From Thermodesulfobacteriaceae bacterium (GTDB taxonomy: Bacteria; Desulfobacterota; Thermodesulfobacteria; Thermodesulfobacteriales; Thermodesulfobacteriaceae), in the NCBI GenBank assembly GCA_025062245.1, contig JANXAD010000018.1, forward strand, positions 1-34,296: a stretch of DNA of 34,296 nucleotides. Reading direction: 5' to 3'. Position 1 is the stretch's first letter, and each line of letters opens with the position of its first letter. The notes below the pieces were generated by a model, which saw only the letters and a program-made list of their open reading frames with translations, searched no databases and had not been told where the DNA came from. Positions 6,976-15,719 of this stretch are shown here, piece after piece. Position numbers and translations under genes: made by a program.

Positions 6976-7710
6976 TTATTTAGCTACTAAGAAGGCCCCC
7001 CTAAACCTTTGCCTTTTTAAATCTTCAGATAGCTTAAAGGCTGAAAAAAGTTCATCTGTGAGGTAAACCTGCACTCGATAAAAGGTAGTTCCATTCTTAT
7101 AATAGGGCTCAATTTCTACTCTCTCAAACTCCCTTTCTAACTTAATTTTTAAACTTAGGGCATTACTGTAATTCTTAAAAGCTCCTACTTGAAGATAGAA
7201 ACTGTTAAATCTTATATTGGGCTTGTTTCGGTAAACAATCTGGTTTCCTATCCTTTCTCCCTCACTTAAAGCTACTATTTTTACTTTACTAAGTCCTTTT
7301 CCTACCATCCCAAGGGCTTTAGCAGAAGCAAAACTTAAATCTATACAGCGATCTTCCACAAAGGGTCCCCGATCATTAATTCTAACTACCAGTTGTCTTT
7401 TGTTTTCTAAGTTAGTTACTAAAATATAGGTTCCTATAGGTAAAAGCTTGTGAGCGGCAGTATATTCGTACATATCATAGATTTCGCCACTAGCTGCTTC
7501 TTTTCCGTGAAAACCTGGTCCATACCAAGAAGCTATACACTCTTCTTCGTATCCCTCAGCAGAAGGTAGGGGATAGTAAGTTTTACCGTTTATAGTATAG
7601 GGTTTAAGCCAGCCAGGAACAATGGTAGAGAAGGAAGGAATCTCTCGAGGAGGTCTGGCACAACTGGTAAGTAGAACCAAACCCAAAAAAGTTAAAAAAA
7701 ACCTTTTCAT
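6976..7710 (-). CDS. rlpA: RlpA-like lytic transglycosylase lipoprotein with SPOR domain
   Basis: The N-terminus [20 protein letters not shown] is a lipoprotein signal with lipobox LTSC, so the mature protein should be lipid-anchored at cysteine 17 in the cell envelope. The double-psi beta-barrel domain follows ([54 protein letters not shown]), including the catalytic-type histidine and aspartate positions. The C-terminal 75 residues ([18 protein letters not shown] to the end) are a SPOR domain that binds denuded peptidoglycan at the septum. In Pseudomonas RlpA is a lytic transglycosylase. Its start overlaps the hemB stop by 4 bases. Confidence 0.93.
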   Translation of the reverse strand: MKRFFLTFLGLVLLTSCARPPREIPSFSTIVPGWLKPYTINGKTYYPLPSAEGYEEECIASWYGPGFHGKEAASGEIYDMYEYTAAHKLLPIGTYILVTNLENKRQLVVRINDRGPFVEDRCIDLSFASAKALGMVGKGLSKVKIVALSEGERIGNQIVYRNKPNIRFNSFYLQVGAFKNYSNALSLKIKLEREFERVEIEPYYKNGTTFYRVQVYLTDELFSAFKLSEDLKRQRFRGAFLVAK

Positions 7711-8690
7711 TTCACCCCTTTTAAAAGAAGTTCAGCTACCTTCTTAGCAAAGTAGGTAATAATAAGATCTGCCCCTGCTCTTTTAATAGAGATAAGGGTC
7801 TCCCAAAGAATTCTTTCTTCCTCTAACCATCCCATCTGAGAAGCTGCCTTTATCATGGCGTATTCTCCACTTACTTGATAGACCGCTAAAGGATGGTTAA
7901 ATTCTTCTCTAAGCATCTTAACCACATCTAAGTAGGAAAGAGCAGGCTTTACCATAATTATATCGGCTCCTTCCTCAATATCTAAATAGGCTTCTCTTAA
8001 GGCTTCACGGCTATTGGCCGGATCCATTTGATAGGACCTACGGTCTCCAAATTTAGGTGCAGAGTCTGCAGCTTCTCTAAAGGGTCCGTAAAAGGCTGAA
8101 CAATACTTCACGGCATAGCTCATAATAGCTACTTGAGTAAAATCTGCTTCATCCAGAGCTTCCCTAATTCTGGCTACCCTTCCGTCCATCATGTCAGAAG
8201 GAGCAACTATGTCTGCTCCTGCTTTAGCATGGGAGACTGCAATTCTGGCTAATTGCTCAAGCGTTAAGTCATTATCTACTTCTCCATCTTTTACAATTCC
8301 GCAATGCCCGTGAGAAGTATATTCACACAAACAAACATCCGTTATAACTACAAGTTCTGGAAACCTCTCCTTTATCCTTCTTACTGCCCTTTGAATAATT
8401 CCATCCTTAGCATAGGCTGAACTACCCGTTTCATCCTTCTTAGAGGGTATTCCAAAAAGAAGCACTGCCTTAAGGCCAAGCTCAAAGGCTTGTTTCACCT
8501 CTTCAAGAAGAGTATCTATTGAAAATCTGTAGATTCCTGGCATAGATTTTATTTCTTGCCTTATTTTTTCTCCTTCACATACAAAAAGAGGATAAATCAA
8601 GTCTTCTACCCTGAGATGGGTTTCTCTAACTAAAGCTCTTAAATTATCCGTTCTTCTAAGTCTTCTGGGACGATATTCAGGAAAAAGCAT
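7707..8690 (-). CDS. hemB: Delta-aminolevulinic acid dehydratase (porphobilinogen synthase)
   Basis: 327-residue class I aldolase-type TIM barrel that condenses two 5-aminolevulinate molecules to porphobilinogen in heme, siroheme and cobalamin synthesis. The two Schiff-base lysine regions are present: [17 protein letters not shown] and [13 protein letters not shown]. The segment [15 protein letters not shown] (about 119-133) has the three cysteines of the zinc-dependent form. Length is typical. It overlaps rlpA by 4 bases and follows pgi closely, so it is part of one minus-strand transcription unit that mixes unrelated functions. Confidence 0.97.
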   Translation of the reverse strand: MLFPEYRPRRLRRTDNLRALVRETHLRVEDLIYPLFVCEGEKIRQEIKSMPGIYRFSIDTLLEEVKQAFELGLKAVLLFGIPSKKDETGSSAYAKDGIIQRAVRRIKERFPELVVITDVCLCEYTSHGHCGIVKDGEVDNDLTLEQLARIAVSHAKAGADIVAPSDMMDGRVARIREALDEADFTQVAIMSYAVKYCSAFYGPFREAADSAPKFGDRRSYQMDPANSREALREAYLDIEEGADIIMVKPALSYLDVVKMLREEFNHPLAVYQVSGEYAMIKAASQMGWLEEERILWETLISIKRAGADLIITYFAKKVAELLLKGVK

Positions 8691-8711
8691 AAAAGCTTTT
8701 TAAACCTCCCC

Positions 8712-10427
8712 TTAAAAAGTTAAGGCCCTTTCTAAAAGGAAATAAAATTTCTTTAAGTCTTCTTGGTAGTTTTCCGTTAGGTGTATCATAATGGTAGGTC
8801 TATTTTTTTCATTAAGGGCTTTAAAGTCTCCCCAAGCTTGAGCAAATTGCTGATCCCAAAAGGTGTAGTTTTCTCCAGGAATGACCTGTTCCCTCCTTCT
8901 TCCTCTACGAGTAAAAATCAAAAAACGTGCCAAAATCGGTCCTCCTTTAAAAAGTTGTCCTGTAGAATGAAGATACCTTGGACCAAATCCAAAAAGGGTG
9001 CTACAATTTTTCTTTTCCCTAACTAAGGTTCTAAAGTCTCTAAAAATTTCTTCCACTTCGGAGTTTTCTGGAAGATAGGCTAAAAATCCTATATAGTGCC
9101 AGGGAGAAAGATCACTAAAATGTTTTTTAAGTAGAGCAGAGAATCTGGGATATTCTAATTTGACAGGATCTTCATAGTAAAAACCAATTTCTGTTTCTTC
9201 ATCTAAATAAAACTCTATTCCAAAATCCTGGGTTTGGGAAAATTTTTCCAAAAGCTCTTTAGTTTTTTGTTTGGAAAAAATTACATCGGGTTCATCAAAG
9301 GGATTTAAACTTAAAAAGTACCCACCAAGAGCTATAGCTAACATCCATCTAAAAGCCTCGGCAAAAATTTCATAGCGGTCCTCTAAAATAAAACTTTTTA
9401 CTGGAAAACCACTTTCTTTAAGTTCAGTTATAAGTCTTTGATAGATTCTTTCCCTTCCTCTTAAGGCCAGGTAAACAAAGCATCTATCTGTTCCGTAAAC
9501 CGTAGGAGAACCTGGAGATTCACCCACTACCGGAACTATTCCGGTAAGTTCCTTCCCCAAACTTTCAGCAATAAGCTGTTCTAACCACAAAGCAAAGGGT
9601 TTTAAAAGGGGATCGGTAATGAAAGTAAGTTTATCTCTACCCTGAATGTAGTTCTCTATTAAAAACTCAGCTAAAATGGAAGCTAAGTTGTAGTCCCAGT
9701 GAATATCAGGATAGCAGGAATTATACATATCTTCAGCATATTTCAAAGCTTTAGAAAGATCCAAGCCTAAAAGGGAAGCGGGAAGAAAACCTACTTCTGT
9801 TAAAGCTGCATAACGACCTCCTACGAAAGGAGGATGGCTAAAAATTTTTCTAAAACCTAACTTCTTAGCTTCCTCTTCTAAGGGAGAGCCTGGATCAGTT
9901 AGAGCACAAAAGTTTTCTCCAGGACTTTTTTTTAACTGGGAAATCTTTTCCCAAAAGTACTTAAAATGGGAAAGGGTTTCCACCGTAGTCCCTGACTTGG
10001 AAACTATAAAAAAAAGAGTTTTTTCTAAGGGCAAACTTTCAACTTGAGCTATCACTTCCGGATCGTTAGTATCCAGAGCAAAAAAGGTAGGATAACCCTC
10101 CCTTGGACCCAAGGTTTGAGAAAGAACTAAGGGGAACAGGGCTGAACCTCCCATTCCACACCAAACTATATGAGAAAATTCTTCCTTTACTTCTTCAGCA
10201 AACTTTTTAAGTTCCGTAAGCTTAGGCTTAATAAGTTTGGGACCTTCTATCCAGTCAAGTCTTTTTTGAATTTTTTCTTGAACCTCTGAATCTAAGGGGA
10301 AAACCTTAGCCTCCTTTTGAAAAAGCCTTCTTAAAATTTCTTGTTTTTCTTCCGAAGAAAGAGAGGAAGGTCTCTTTATTTTTCCAAAGGTTTTAACCAC
10401 CTTTTTAATTGAAGTAGGCTCTTCCAT
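8712..10427 (-). CDS. pgi: Glucose-6-phosphate isomerase of the transaldolase-fusion type
   Basis: 571 residues with two SIS sugar-isomerase domains. Motifs seen are WCGMGGSALFPLVL, FFIVSKSGTTVETL (SIS phosphate-binding serines/threonines), GGRYAALTEVGFLPA and FGPRYLHSTGQLFKGGP, the last containing the histidine and lysine region of the C-terminal half. It interconverts glucose-6-phosphate and fructose-6-phosphate, joining glycolysis/gluconeogenesis to the glycogen genes at 19771-26781. The sequence layout is like the isomerase half of bifunctional transaldolase/phosphoglucose isomerases, but no transaldolase domain is attached. GGAGAACTT precedes the ATG. It is the first gene of the pgi-hemB-rlpA-rnc-era run. 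Confidence 0.9.
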   Translation of the reverse strand: MEEPTSIKKVVKTFGKIKRPSSLSSEEKQEILRRLFQKEAKVFPLDSEVQEKIQKRLDWIEGPKLIKPKLTELKKFAEEVKEEFSHIVWCGMGGSALFPLVLSQTLGPREGYPTFFALDTNDPEVIAQVESLPLEKTLFFIVSKSGTTVETLSHFKYFWEKISQLKKSPGENFCALTDPGSPLEEEAKKLGFRKIFSHPPFVGGRYAALTEVGFLPASLLGLDLSKALKYAEDMYNSCYPDIHWDYNLASILAEFLIENYIQGRDKLTFITDPLLKPFALWLEQLIAESLGKELTGIVPVVGESPGSPTVYGTDRCFVYLALRGRERIYQRLITELKESGFPVKSFILEDRYEIFAEAFRWMLAIALGGYFLSLNPFDEPDVIFSKQKTKELLEKFSQTQDFGIEFYLDEETEIGFYYEDPVKLEYPRFSALLKKHFSDLSPWHYIGFLAYLPENSEVEEIFRDFRTLVREKKNCSTLFGFGPRYLHSTGQLFKGGPILARFLIFTRRGRRREQVIPGENYTFWDQQFAQAWGDFKALNEKNRPTIMIHLTENYQEDLKKFYFLLERALTF

Positions 10428-10454
10428 AAGTTCTCCTTAAAGTTTTAAAAAGTT

Positions 10455-10483
10455 ATTATAGCATAGAGCTGACCTCTGGACAA
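10455..10483 (-). promoter_or_regulatory. Sigma-70 promoter of the pgi-hemB-rlpA-rnc-era run
   Basis: On the minus strand TTGTCC (10478-10483) and a perfect TATAAT (10455-10460) are separated by exactly 17 bases, 27 bases before the pgi ATG. It lies in the 111-base gap shared with the divergent TPR gene. Confidence 0.65.
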
Positions 10484-10538
10484 CCTTTAAAAATTGAATT
10501 AAAATAATTTTAAAAAAAATTAGAAGAGGTGAAAAACC

Positions 10539-10985
10539 TTGGCTAATGTAGAAGAACTTTTTTTAGAGGGTGCAAGACTTTTAACTTTAAAAAATTTTGA
10601 CCAAGCCTTAGAGGTGTTTAACCAAGTTTTATCTCTTAACCCTGATTATGTAAAAGCTTTAGAAGCTAGAGCTGTAATTTATTTACAAAAAGGTGAGGTA
10701 GACCTTGCAGAGGAAGACCTAAGATGTGCCTTAAAATTGGAACCCGAAAACGCAAGAATCTATTACAGACTGGGACAGGTTTATTACCGTAAAAAAGATT
10801 TAGACCAAGCTCTGGAACTTTTTAATAAGGCTGTAGAACTTGACCCTACTTATACCGCTTCTTATATGGCTATAAGCCAAGTTTTAAGAGATAAGGGTTT
10901 AGAAGAAGCGGCAGATTTAGAACTTAAAAAAGCCATAACTCTTTATACAGAACTTGCTAAAGCTAAAAAAATTATTGATTTTTAG
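10539..10985 (+). CDS. Tetratricopeptide repeat protein
   Basis: 148 residues made almost wholly of TPR helices: units begin near residues 5 (LFLEGARLLTLKNFDQALEV), 38 (KALEARAVIYLQKGEVDLAE), 72 (ARIYYRLGQVYYRKKDLDQA) and 106 (TASYMAISQVLRDKGLEEAA), with the alanine, glycine and proline spacing of the repeat (LNPDYVKA, LEPENARI, LDPTYTAS). No signal peptide or membrane segment. The start is TTG, supported by AGAGGTG eight bases upstream; no in-frame ATG is near. TPR proteins scaffold complexes and the partner cannot be read from the sequence. It is divergent from pgi and converges on ilvE, with overlapping stop codons. Confidence 0.88.
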   Translation: MANVEELFLEGARLLTLKNFDQALEVFNQVLSLNPDYVKALEARAVIYLQKGEVDLAEEDLRCALKLEPENARIYYRLGQVYYRKKDLDQALELFNKAVELDPTYTASYMAISQVLRDKGLEEAADLELKKAITLYTELAKAKKIIDF

Positions 10986-12052
10986 TCCTCTAAAAGGGTA
11001 GTCCATTTAAAGGGATCTTCCTTTTCTCCATACTGAATACCTGTAATATATTCAAAAAAGAGCCGTGTGATTTTTCCTGTTTCTTCCCGATTGATGATAT
11101 AGTCCCTACCTTTGTAAAAGATTTTTCCAACAGGAGTAATCACGGCTGCTGTTCCAGTTCCGAAGCATTCTTTCAAGGTTTTTCTTTCAATTCCCTCTAT
11201 GACTTCCTCTATAGTTATTTTTCTTTCCTTAGCAGGGACTCCTAAAAGAGGAGCTAATTTTAAAACCGAATCCCTGGTAATGCCTGGTAAAATAGAACCT
11301 GTAAGCATAGGAGTTACAAGTTCCTCTTCCAGGTAAAAAAAGATATTCATACTTCCCACTTCTTCTACATATTTTCTTTCTATGGCATCCAGCCACAAAA
11401 CTTGAGTATATCCTTTGTTTTGGGCTATCGCTTGAGCTTTGAGACTGGCTGCATAGTTACCTCCTGTCTTTACATCTCCAGGACCTCCTGGACAAGCCCT
11501 AATATAGTCTTCGGTGACATAAATTTTTACCGGATCAAAACCCTCCTTGTAATAGGCCCCTACAGGGGAAGCAATGATTAAGAAAAGATACTCACGACTA
11601 ACCTTTAAACCTAAGGTTCCTTCAGTAGCAAAAATAAAAGGTCTTAGGTAAAGAGCTGAACCTTTCTCCTTAGGAATCCAATCCTTATCAATTAAAACTA
11701 AGGTTTTAATAGCCTCAAAAACTAATTCAGAATTTAAAGTAGGAATACACATTCTTTCAGCTGAACGGTTAAGTCGGTTAATATGATCCCAAACTCTAAA
11801 AAGTCTTATTCTTCCGTCTATCCCCCAATAAACTTTAAGTCCTTCAAAAACCGTTTGAGCATAATGAAGCACTATAGCAGCAGGATGGAGTTTAATTTCA
11901 GAAAAAGGTTTAATTTCAGGAGAATACCAACCTTGGTCTTCCTCATATTTCATAATAAACATATGGGGAGTAAAAATTTTTCCAAAAGGAGGTGACTTGA
12001 GTTCTGGAGCTTTTCTTAACTCCTTAGGAGCTAAGTCAATCCTTATCTCCAT
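10982..12052 (-). CDS. ilvE: Branched-chain amino acid aminotransferase
   Basis: 356-residue fold-type IV PLP enzyme that transfers the amino group between glutamate and the keto acids of leucine, isoleucine and valine. GGPGDVKTGGNYAASLKAQ contains the PLP lysine region of the eukaryote-like/Bacillus-like (type II) group, and EVGSMNIFFYL, GSILPGITRDSVL and CFGTGTAAVITPV are the expected later motifs. The length of about 356 also fits type II rather than the 305-residue E. coli type. GAGGGGAAG precedes the ATG. It is a single gene. Its TAA (10982-10984) overlaps the stop of the convergent TPR gene. Confidence 0.95.
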   Translation of the reverse strand: MEIRIDLAPKELRKAPELKSPPFGKIFTPHMFIMKYEEDQGWYSPEIKPFSEIKLHPAAIVLHYAQTVFEGLKVYWGIDGRIRLFRVWDHINRLNRSAERMCIPTLNSELVFEAIKTLVLIDKDWIPKEKGSALYLRPFIFATEGTLGLKVSREYLFLIIASPVGAYYKEGFDPVKIYVTEDYIRACPGGPGDVKTGGNYAASLKAQAIAQNKGYTQVLWLDAIERKYVEEVGSMNIFFYLEEELVTPMLTGSILPGITRDSVLKLAPLLGVPAKERKITIEEVIEGIERKTLKECFGTGTAAVITPVGKIFYKGRDYIINREETGKITRLFFEYITGIQYGEKEDPFKWTTLLED

Positions 12053-12152
12053 CTTCCCCTCTTTTCAGAGTTTTTTTAACTTTTTAACTTTTAAACTTTT
12101 GTTAAAAATAGCTTTTTTTACAGTTTTAGCAAGATTTTTAGAAAATTTTATT

Positions 12153-12314
12153 TAAAAAGCTTTGAAAAATTCGGTCTAATCCCACTACCTAAGCCTCTCT
12201 CTTTGCTATATTTCTAAATGAAACTTAACAAGAAGCTTCTGATAGAGAAGGTTTTTCCCTATTGAAATTCGTCTTAAAATTCTCTTTAAACCCTTGAATT
12301 TTGCAAAGGTCTCT
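12153..12314 (-). mobile_element. Mobile element remnant, copy 2, at the DUF2905 stop codon
   Basis: Read on the minus strand, it starts AGAGACCTTTGCAAAATTCA at 12314 and ends around AGACCGAATTTTTCAAAG near 12160, with a shared internal segment AGAGAGGCTTAGG just before that end, as in copy 1. It is about 160 bp, much shorter than copy 1, the right terminus is degraded (CTTTTTAAA) and no TTAA duplication can be seen. Its first base is the last base of the DUF2905 stop codon. The rest of the 261-base gap to ilvE is AT-rich without visible features. Confidence 0.65.
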
Positions 12315-12538
12315 TATTTTCTAAGTAACAAGTTTAAAATAAGAGTTAATATAATACTTATTATAATAGAAGTAGCTAAGGGAAAATAAAAAGTGAAATT
12401 CCCTTTTTTAATATAAAAGTCCCCTGGAAGCTTTCCTAAATAGGGAACCTTAGGAATAAAGGTTAGCAGAAGACCCAAAGCCAATATTATCCCACCTAAA
12501 ATAATTAAGAACTTACCTAATCCAGAAAGGTCACTCAT
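12314..12538 (-). CDS. DUF2905 family small membrane protein
   Basis: 74 residues with two predicted membrane helices (GKFLIILGGIILALGLLLTF near 7-26 and YFPLATSIIISIILTLILNLL near 50-70) and the intervening PYLGKLPGDFYIKKGNFTFYF, which is the signature of DUF2905. The function is unknown; members are small inner-membrane proteins. The gene follows DUF72 by 4 bases, its ribosome binding site lies in the end of that gene, and it is the last gene of the operon. Its stop codon touches a mobile element end, so the original 3' end may have been changed by the insertion, but the length is normal for the family. Confidence 0.88.
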   Translation of the reverse strand: MSDLSGLGKFLIILGGIILALGLLLTFIPKVPYLGKLPGDFYIKKGNFTFYFPLATSIIISIILTLILNLLLRK

Positions 12539-12542
12539 AACT

Positions 12543-13280
12543 TCATTTCACCTCCTCTATAAGTTCTTTAAGTCTTTTTGCATTCAAAATTGCGTATCCC
12601 AAGGAGGTGTTGTCAAAATAAATAAAAGCCCTTTTTACAGAGTAAAAATCAATTTTTTGAGCTAAGGCTTGCAACTCTTCTTCTTCGTAATTGGAAACAT
12701 AAAGTTTTTTGGAACCGTGCATCCTAAGGTAAAGAAAGTCTGTGGTTTGAACCTCATACCAAGAAGGATACCTTCCAGCACAATCGGAAAAACAAAGACC
12801 TACCTTATACTCCCTAAGAAGGTCTACAAACTCCTCACAGTGAAAACTTTGATGTCTAATTTCAAGGACCTTAAGATAATCTTGAGGTAAAATTTTTAAA
12901 AATTCCTTTAAAATTTGAGCTTCATACTTAAGAGAGGGAGGAAGCTGAAAAAGTAAAACTAAAGCCTTTTCTTTTAAAGCTGATATCCGAGTTAAAAACT
13001 CCTTTAGTTCTGAACTTACTTCCTTTAATCTTTTTATATGGGTTATTACCTTAGGAGCCTTCAAAGAAAAGATAAACTCCTTAGGGGTTTCCTTATACCA
13101 TTTTTCAAAGGTCTTTAAGGTAGGAAGCTTATAAAAAGTAGCATTAACTTCTACAGTATTAAAATGTTTAGCATAAAAGGCTAACCACTCCTTAGGCTTT
13201 AAGTGGGAAGGATAAAAAAGTTCCCTAAAAGAGTAGTAGTTCCATCCAGAAGTTCCAATATATAGGTCCTTTCCTAACAC
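12543..13280 (-). CDS. DUF72 domain TIM-barrel protein
   Basis: 245 residues. The N-terminal LYIGTSGWNYYSFRELFYP and the following HFNTVEVNATFYKLP are the DUF72 (YecE-like) signature; LLFQLPPSL, VLEIRHQSF and FLYLRMHG are further family motifs. DUF72 proteins have a TIM-barrel fold with unknown biochemical role. The start is GTG, overlapping the trpF stop codon (7-base overlap); no ATG is available nearby. In some genomes DUF72 neighbours Fe-S or repair genes; here it sits between trpF and DUF2905, which does not suggest a function. Confidence 0.9.
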   Translation of the reverse strand: MLGKDLYIGTSGWNYYSFRELFYPSHLKPKEWLAFYAKHFNTVEVNATFYKLPTLKTFEKWYKETPKEFIFSLKAPKVITHIKRLKEVSSELKEFLTRISALKEKALVLLFQLPPSLKYEAQILKEFLKILPQDYLKVLEIRHQSFHCEEFVDLLREYKVGLCFSDCAGRYPSWYEVQTTDFLYLRMHGSKKLYVSNYEEEELQALAQKIDFYSVKRAFIYFDNTSLGYAILNAKRLKELIEEVK

Positions 13281-13888
13281 CCTTTTACCTTTTCAATCAA
13301 GAGTTTAACTTTAAGAGGATCCTTTTTTCCTGGATAGAGCTCAACTCCAGAAGAAACATCTACGGCATAGGGATGGACCTCCTTTATAGCTAAGACTACC
13401 TTTTCAGGATTTATTCCTCCTGCTAAAAAAACTTTATATCCCGAAGAGACTACCTTTTTAGCTATTCCCCAGTCAAAGGTTTCACCGGTTCCTCCAGGAA
13501 TTCCAGGTTTGTAAGTATCAAGTAAAAGGGCATAAGCCTTAGCCCAAGGTTTAAAAATTTCTAAATCTAAAAATTCGCCTTTTACTCTAAAAGCTTTAAT
13601 AATTCTTTCAAAGCCTATTTTACTTCCAAACTCAGGAGCCTCATCTCCATGAAGTTGAATTAAATCTATCCCTAAATCTAAAGTTTTTTTCACCTCCTCG
13701 TAGGAAGGATTAACAAAAACTGCTACTTTTTTAGAATTTTTCACTAATTCTACCAGAACCTTTAAATCTTCTACATATCTTGGAGACTTAGGGTATTTAA
13801 CGAATCCTACATAATCTATGGGAAATCTATTTATAATAAGTTCAAGGTCCTCTGGGTCCTTTAAACCACAAATTTTAATTCTAACCAC
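13274..13888 (-). CDS. trpF: Phosphoribosylanthranilate isomerase
   Basis: 204-residue TIM barrel for the third step of tryptophan synthesis, the Amadori rearrangement of phosphoribosylanthranilate. IKICGLKDPEDL (with the catalytic cysteine), VGFVKYPKSPRYV, IQLHGDE, LLLDTYKPGIPGGTGETFDW (catalytic aspartate) and FLAGGINPEKV are all present. The start is GTG. No other trp gene lies in the window, so tryptophan genes are at least partly dispersed. It sits 5 bases after the DUF2148 gene and overlaps DUF72. Confidence 0.96.
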   Translation of the reverse strand: MVRIKICGLKDPEDLELIINRFPIDYVGFVKYPKSPRYVEDLKVLVELVKNSKKVAVFVNPSYEEVKKTLDLGIDLIQLHGDEAPEFGSKIGFERIIKAFRVKGEFLDLEIFKPWAKAYALLLDTYKPGIPGGTGETFDWGIAKKVVSSGYKVFLAGGINPEKVVLAIKEVHPYAVDVSSGVELYPGKKDPLKVKLLIEKVKGC

Positions 13889-13893
13889 TGAGA

Positions 13894-14436
13894 CTAAAAC
13901 TTTCTGTCAAAGTATATATTTTTACCCTTTATGCTTAGGGGAATTCCGATAACAATTTGTCCCCGAATAAGTTTTAATTTCCTTGCCGCCACTCCTATGG
14001 TATACATAACACGATTATCTATGCAAAGGTCTTTAGCTTTATAAACTGCAGACCCTATAGCTATCCCAAGATCTAAAAGCTTAATAGCACAGACTGGTCC
14101 ATCTAAATCCAGATTAGATCTTTCTTGCTTAAGAATGGTTTCGCAGGTAAAACCACAGGCTCCACAATCTAAACCCAGGGGTTTTTTATAATCAAGGGCT
14201 ATAAGAAGAACAGCCTCAGAATTTCTTACATTCTCTGCATCTCTTTTAAAGAATCTAAAGGCCTCTCCTCTTTCTGCAATTTTTTCCATTTCTTGAGCTA
14301 AAAGTTCCTTTTCATGCTCTTCCACTATTCCTAAAACTAAGTCATCCTCTCCCTTAGCCTTAGGAGCAGTTCTGGCACAAACTAAAATTTCCTTAGCAAG
14401 CACCTCTACTATTTCTTTTTCTGGGTTTATTTTCAT
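13894..14436 (-). CDS. DUF2148 ferredoxin-like protein
   Basis: The chosen ATG gives about 180 residues and is preceded by AAGGGGAGGTC; an upstream in-frame ATG would add 11 residues inside the gap and lacks such a site. ILVCARTAPKAKGEDDL, the cysteine cluster LDCGACGFTCETIL, DGPVCAIKLLDLGIAIGSAV and VMYTIGVAARKL match DUF2148, a family of probable 4Fe-4S proteins found largely in anaerobes. The four or five cysteines could hold an Fe-S cluster. Substrate and partner are unknown; the neighbour upstream is an iron-dependent alcohol dehydrogenase, so a redox link is possible but unproven. Confidence 0.85.
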   Translation of the reverse strand: MKINPEKEIVEVLAKEILVCARTAPKAKGEDDLVLGIVEEHEKELLAQEMEKIAERGEAFRFFKRDAENVRNSEAVLLIALDYKKPLGLDCGACGFTCETILKQERSNLDLDGPVCAIKLLDLGIAIGSAVYKAKDLCIDNRVMYTIGVAARKLKLIRGQIVIGIPLSIKGKNIYFDRKF

Positions 14437-14458
14437 AAAACTGACCTCCCCTTTGAAT

Positions 14459-15598
14459 TTACTTAGCAAGCTTTAAAATTTCAGCTATCACTTGAGGAGT
14501 ATAATTTTCCAAATTTCTAATCTTAGCAAATCCGTAAGCATTTTCTGCTAAAGCAGGTATATCCTCTTCTGGAATTTTAACTTGAGAAAGCCTTACAGAA
14601 ACTCCTATAGAGGTATAAAAATTTTCAAGTTTTTCTATAACCTTTTCAGGATCCCTTTCCTTAAAAATGGCTTCTCCAAATTTAGAAATTCTATCCTTTT
14701 TTTCTGAAAACTTATACTTTAACCAAGCCGGAAAAACGATAGCCAGGGTTTCTCCATGGGGAAGGTCATAAAAAGCTGAAAGGGAATGGGCTATGATATG
14801 ATTAGGAAAACCAAAACTTCCAATGCCTGCAGTAGTTAGGCCATTTAAGGCTAAAGTAGTTGCCCACATAAAATTAGCCCTTGAATCATAGTCTTGAGGA
14901 CTTTCAAAAATCTTTTGAGTCGTTTCCATTAACACCTTAACTAAGGTCTCCACAAAACCATCTTGAATAGGAGTATTTGGATAGGTTTGAGTAAAATAAC
15001 CCTCCAAAAGATGTAACATAGCATCTACACATCCGTAGGCTACTTGTTCCTTTGGAACCGTATAGGTATTAACTGGGTCAAGAATGGAGACTACAGGGTA
15101 TACCAGTTCAGAATCTATGTTAAACTTTTGTTTAGTTTTTTCGTTAGTGATAACAGCATATCTATTCATCTCGGTACCAGTGGCTGCCAGAGTAAGAATT
15201 ACATAAACAGGAAGGGCTTTTTGAATCTCTACTTTTTTTATAAAGAAGTCCCATACATCTCCTTCGTAAAAGTAACCTAAAGCCACAGCTTTAGCGGTAT
15301 CTATTACACTTCCTCCACCTACAGCTAAAATACATTCTACCTTTTCCTTTCTGGCCAAATCTATAGTTTCATAAACAAAACTTAAAACAGGATTAGGTTT
15401 AACCCCACCTTTTTCTATCCATTCCTTGCCGTAGTTTTTTAGAGATTCAACCACCCTTTCATAGATTTGGTTTTTAAAAATACTTCCACCACCGTAAAGT
15501 AAAAGACACCTCTTTTCCTTTATAAATTCCCCTATTCTCTGAGTTTGATCCTTTCCAAAAACAATTTTAGTAGGATTATGGAAAACGAACTCTAACAT
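14459..15598 (-). CDS. Iron-containing alcohol dehydrogenase
   Basis: About 379 residues from the ATG at 15598, which has AAGGGGGGAA just upstream; a longer in-frame start 57 bases earlier has no such site. It opens LEFVFHNPTKIVFG like the NADPH-dependent butanol dehydrogenase/YqhD branch. Motifs: nucleotide-binding VGGGSVIDTAK; metal ligands in DAMLHLLEGYF and FPNHIIAHSLSAFYDLPHGETLAI. It should interconvert alcohols and aldehydes with NAD(P)H; substrate range cannot be told from sequence. First gene of an operon with DUF2148, trpF, DUF72 and DUF2905. Confidence 0.92.
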   Translation of the reverse strand: MLEFVFHNPTKIVFGKDQTQRIGEFIKEKRCLLLYGGGSIFKNQIYERVVESLKNYGKEWIEKGGVKPNPVLSFVYETIDLARKEKVECILAVGGGSVIDTAKAVALGYFYEGDVWDFFIKKVEIQKALPVYVILTLAATGTEMNRYAVITNEKTKQKFNIDSELVYPVVSILDPVNTYTVPKEQVAYGCVDAMLHLLEGYFTQTYPNTPIQDGFVETLVKVLMETTQKIFESPQDYDSRANFMWATTLALNGLTTAGIGSFGFPNHIIAHSLSAFYDLPHGETLAIVFPAWLKYKFSEKKDRISKFGEAIFKERDPEKVIEKLENFYTSIGVSVRLSQVKIPEEDIPALAENAYGFAKIRNLENYTPQVIAEILKLAK

Positions 15599-15642
15599 AA
15601 TTCCCCCCTTCTTTAAGGAATCTTTCAAATATTTTTCTAAAA

Positions 15643-15671
15643 ATACTAATCCCAATTTTTAATAAAAGCAA
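15643..15671 (-). promoter_or_regulatory. Candidate promoter of the alcohol dehydrogenase operon
   Basis: On the minus strand TTGCTT (15666-15671) and TAGTAT (15643-15648) are 17 bases apart, 44 bases before the dehydrogenase ATG. Both boxes are only moderate matches. Confidence 0.3.
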
Positions 15672-15719
15672 GCACTTGTATGAGTCCACATGATTTAGAC
15701 TTAAGTAGCCCTTCCCTAA

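Noticed and set aside
8712-10427. Broken transaldolase-phosphoglucose isomerase fusion
   Set aside because: The isomerase is complete, with its own promoter and ribosome binding site, and no transaldolase remnant precedes it.
10982-10985. Overlapping stop codons of the convergent TPR and ilvE genes as a regulatory arrangement
   Set aside because: A four-base convergent overlap is common in compact genomes and no terminator or special signal is present.
13274-15598. Alcohol dehydrogenase-DUF2148-trpF-DUF72-DUF2905 as a dedicated pathway
   Set aside because: The genes have unrelated known roles; the close packing only supports co-transcription.
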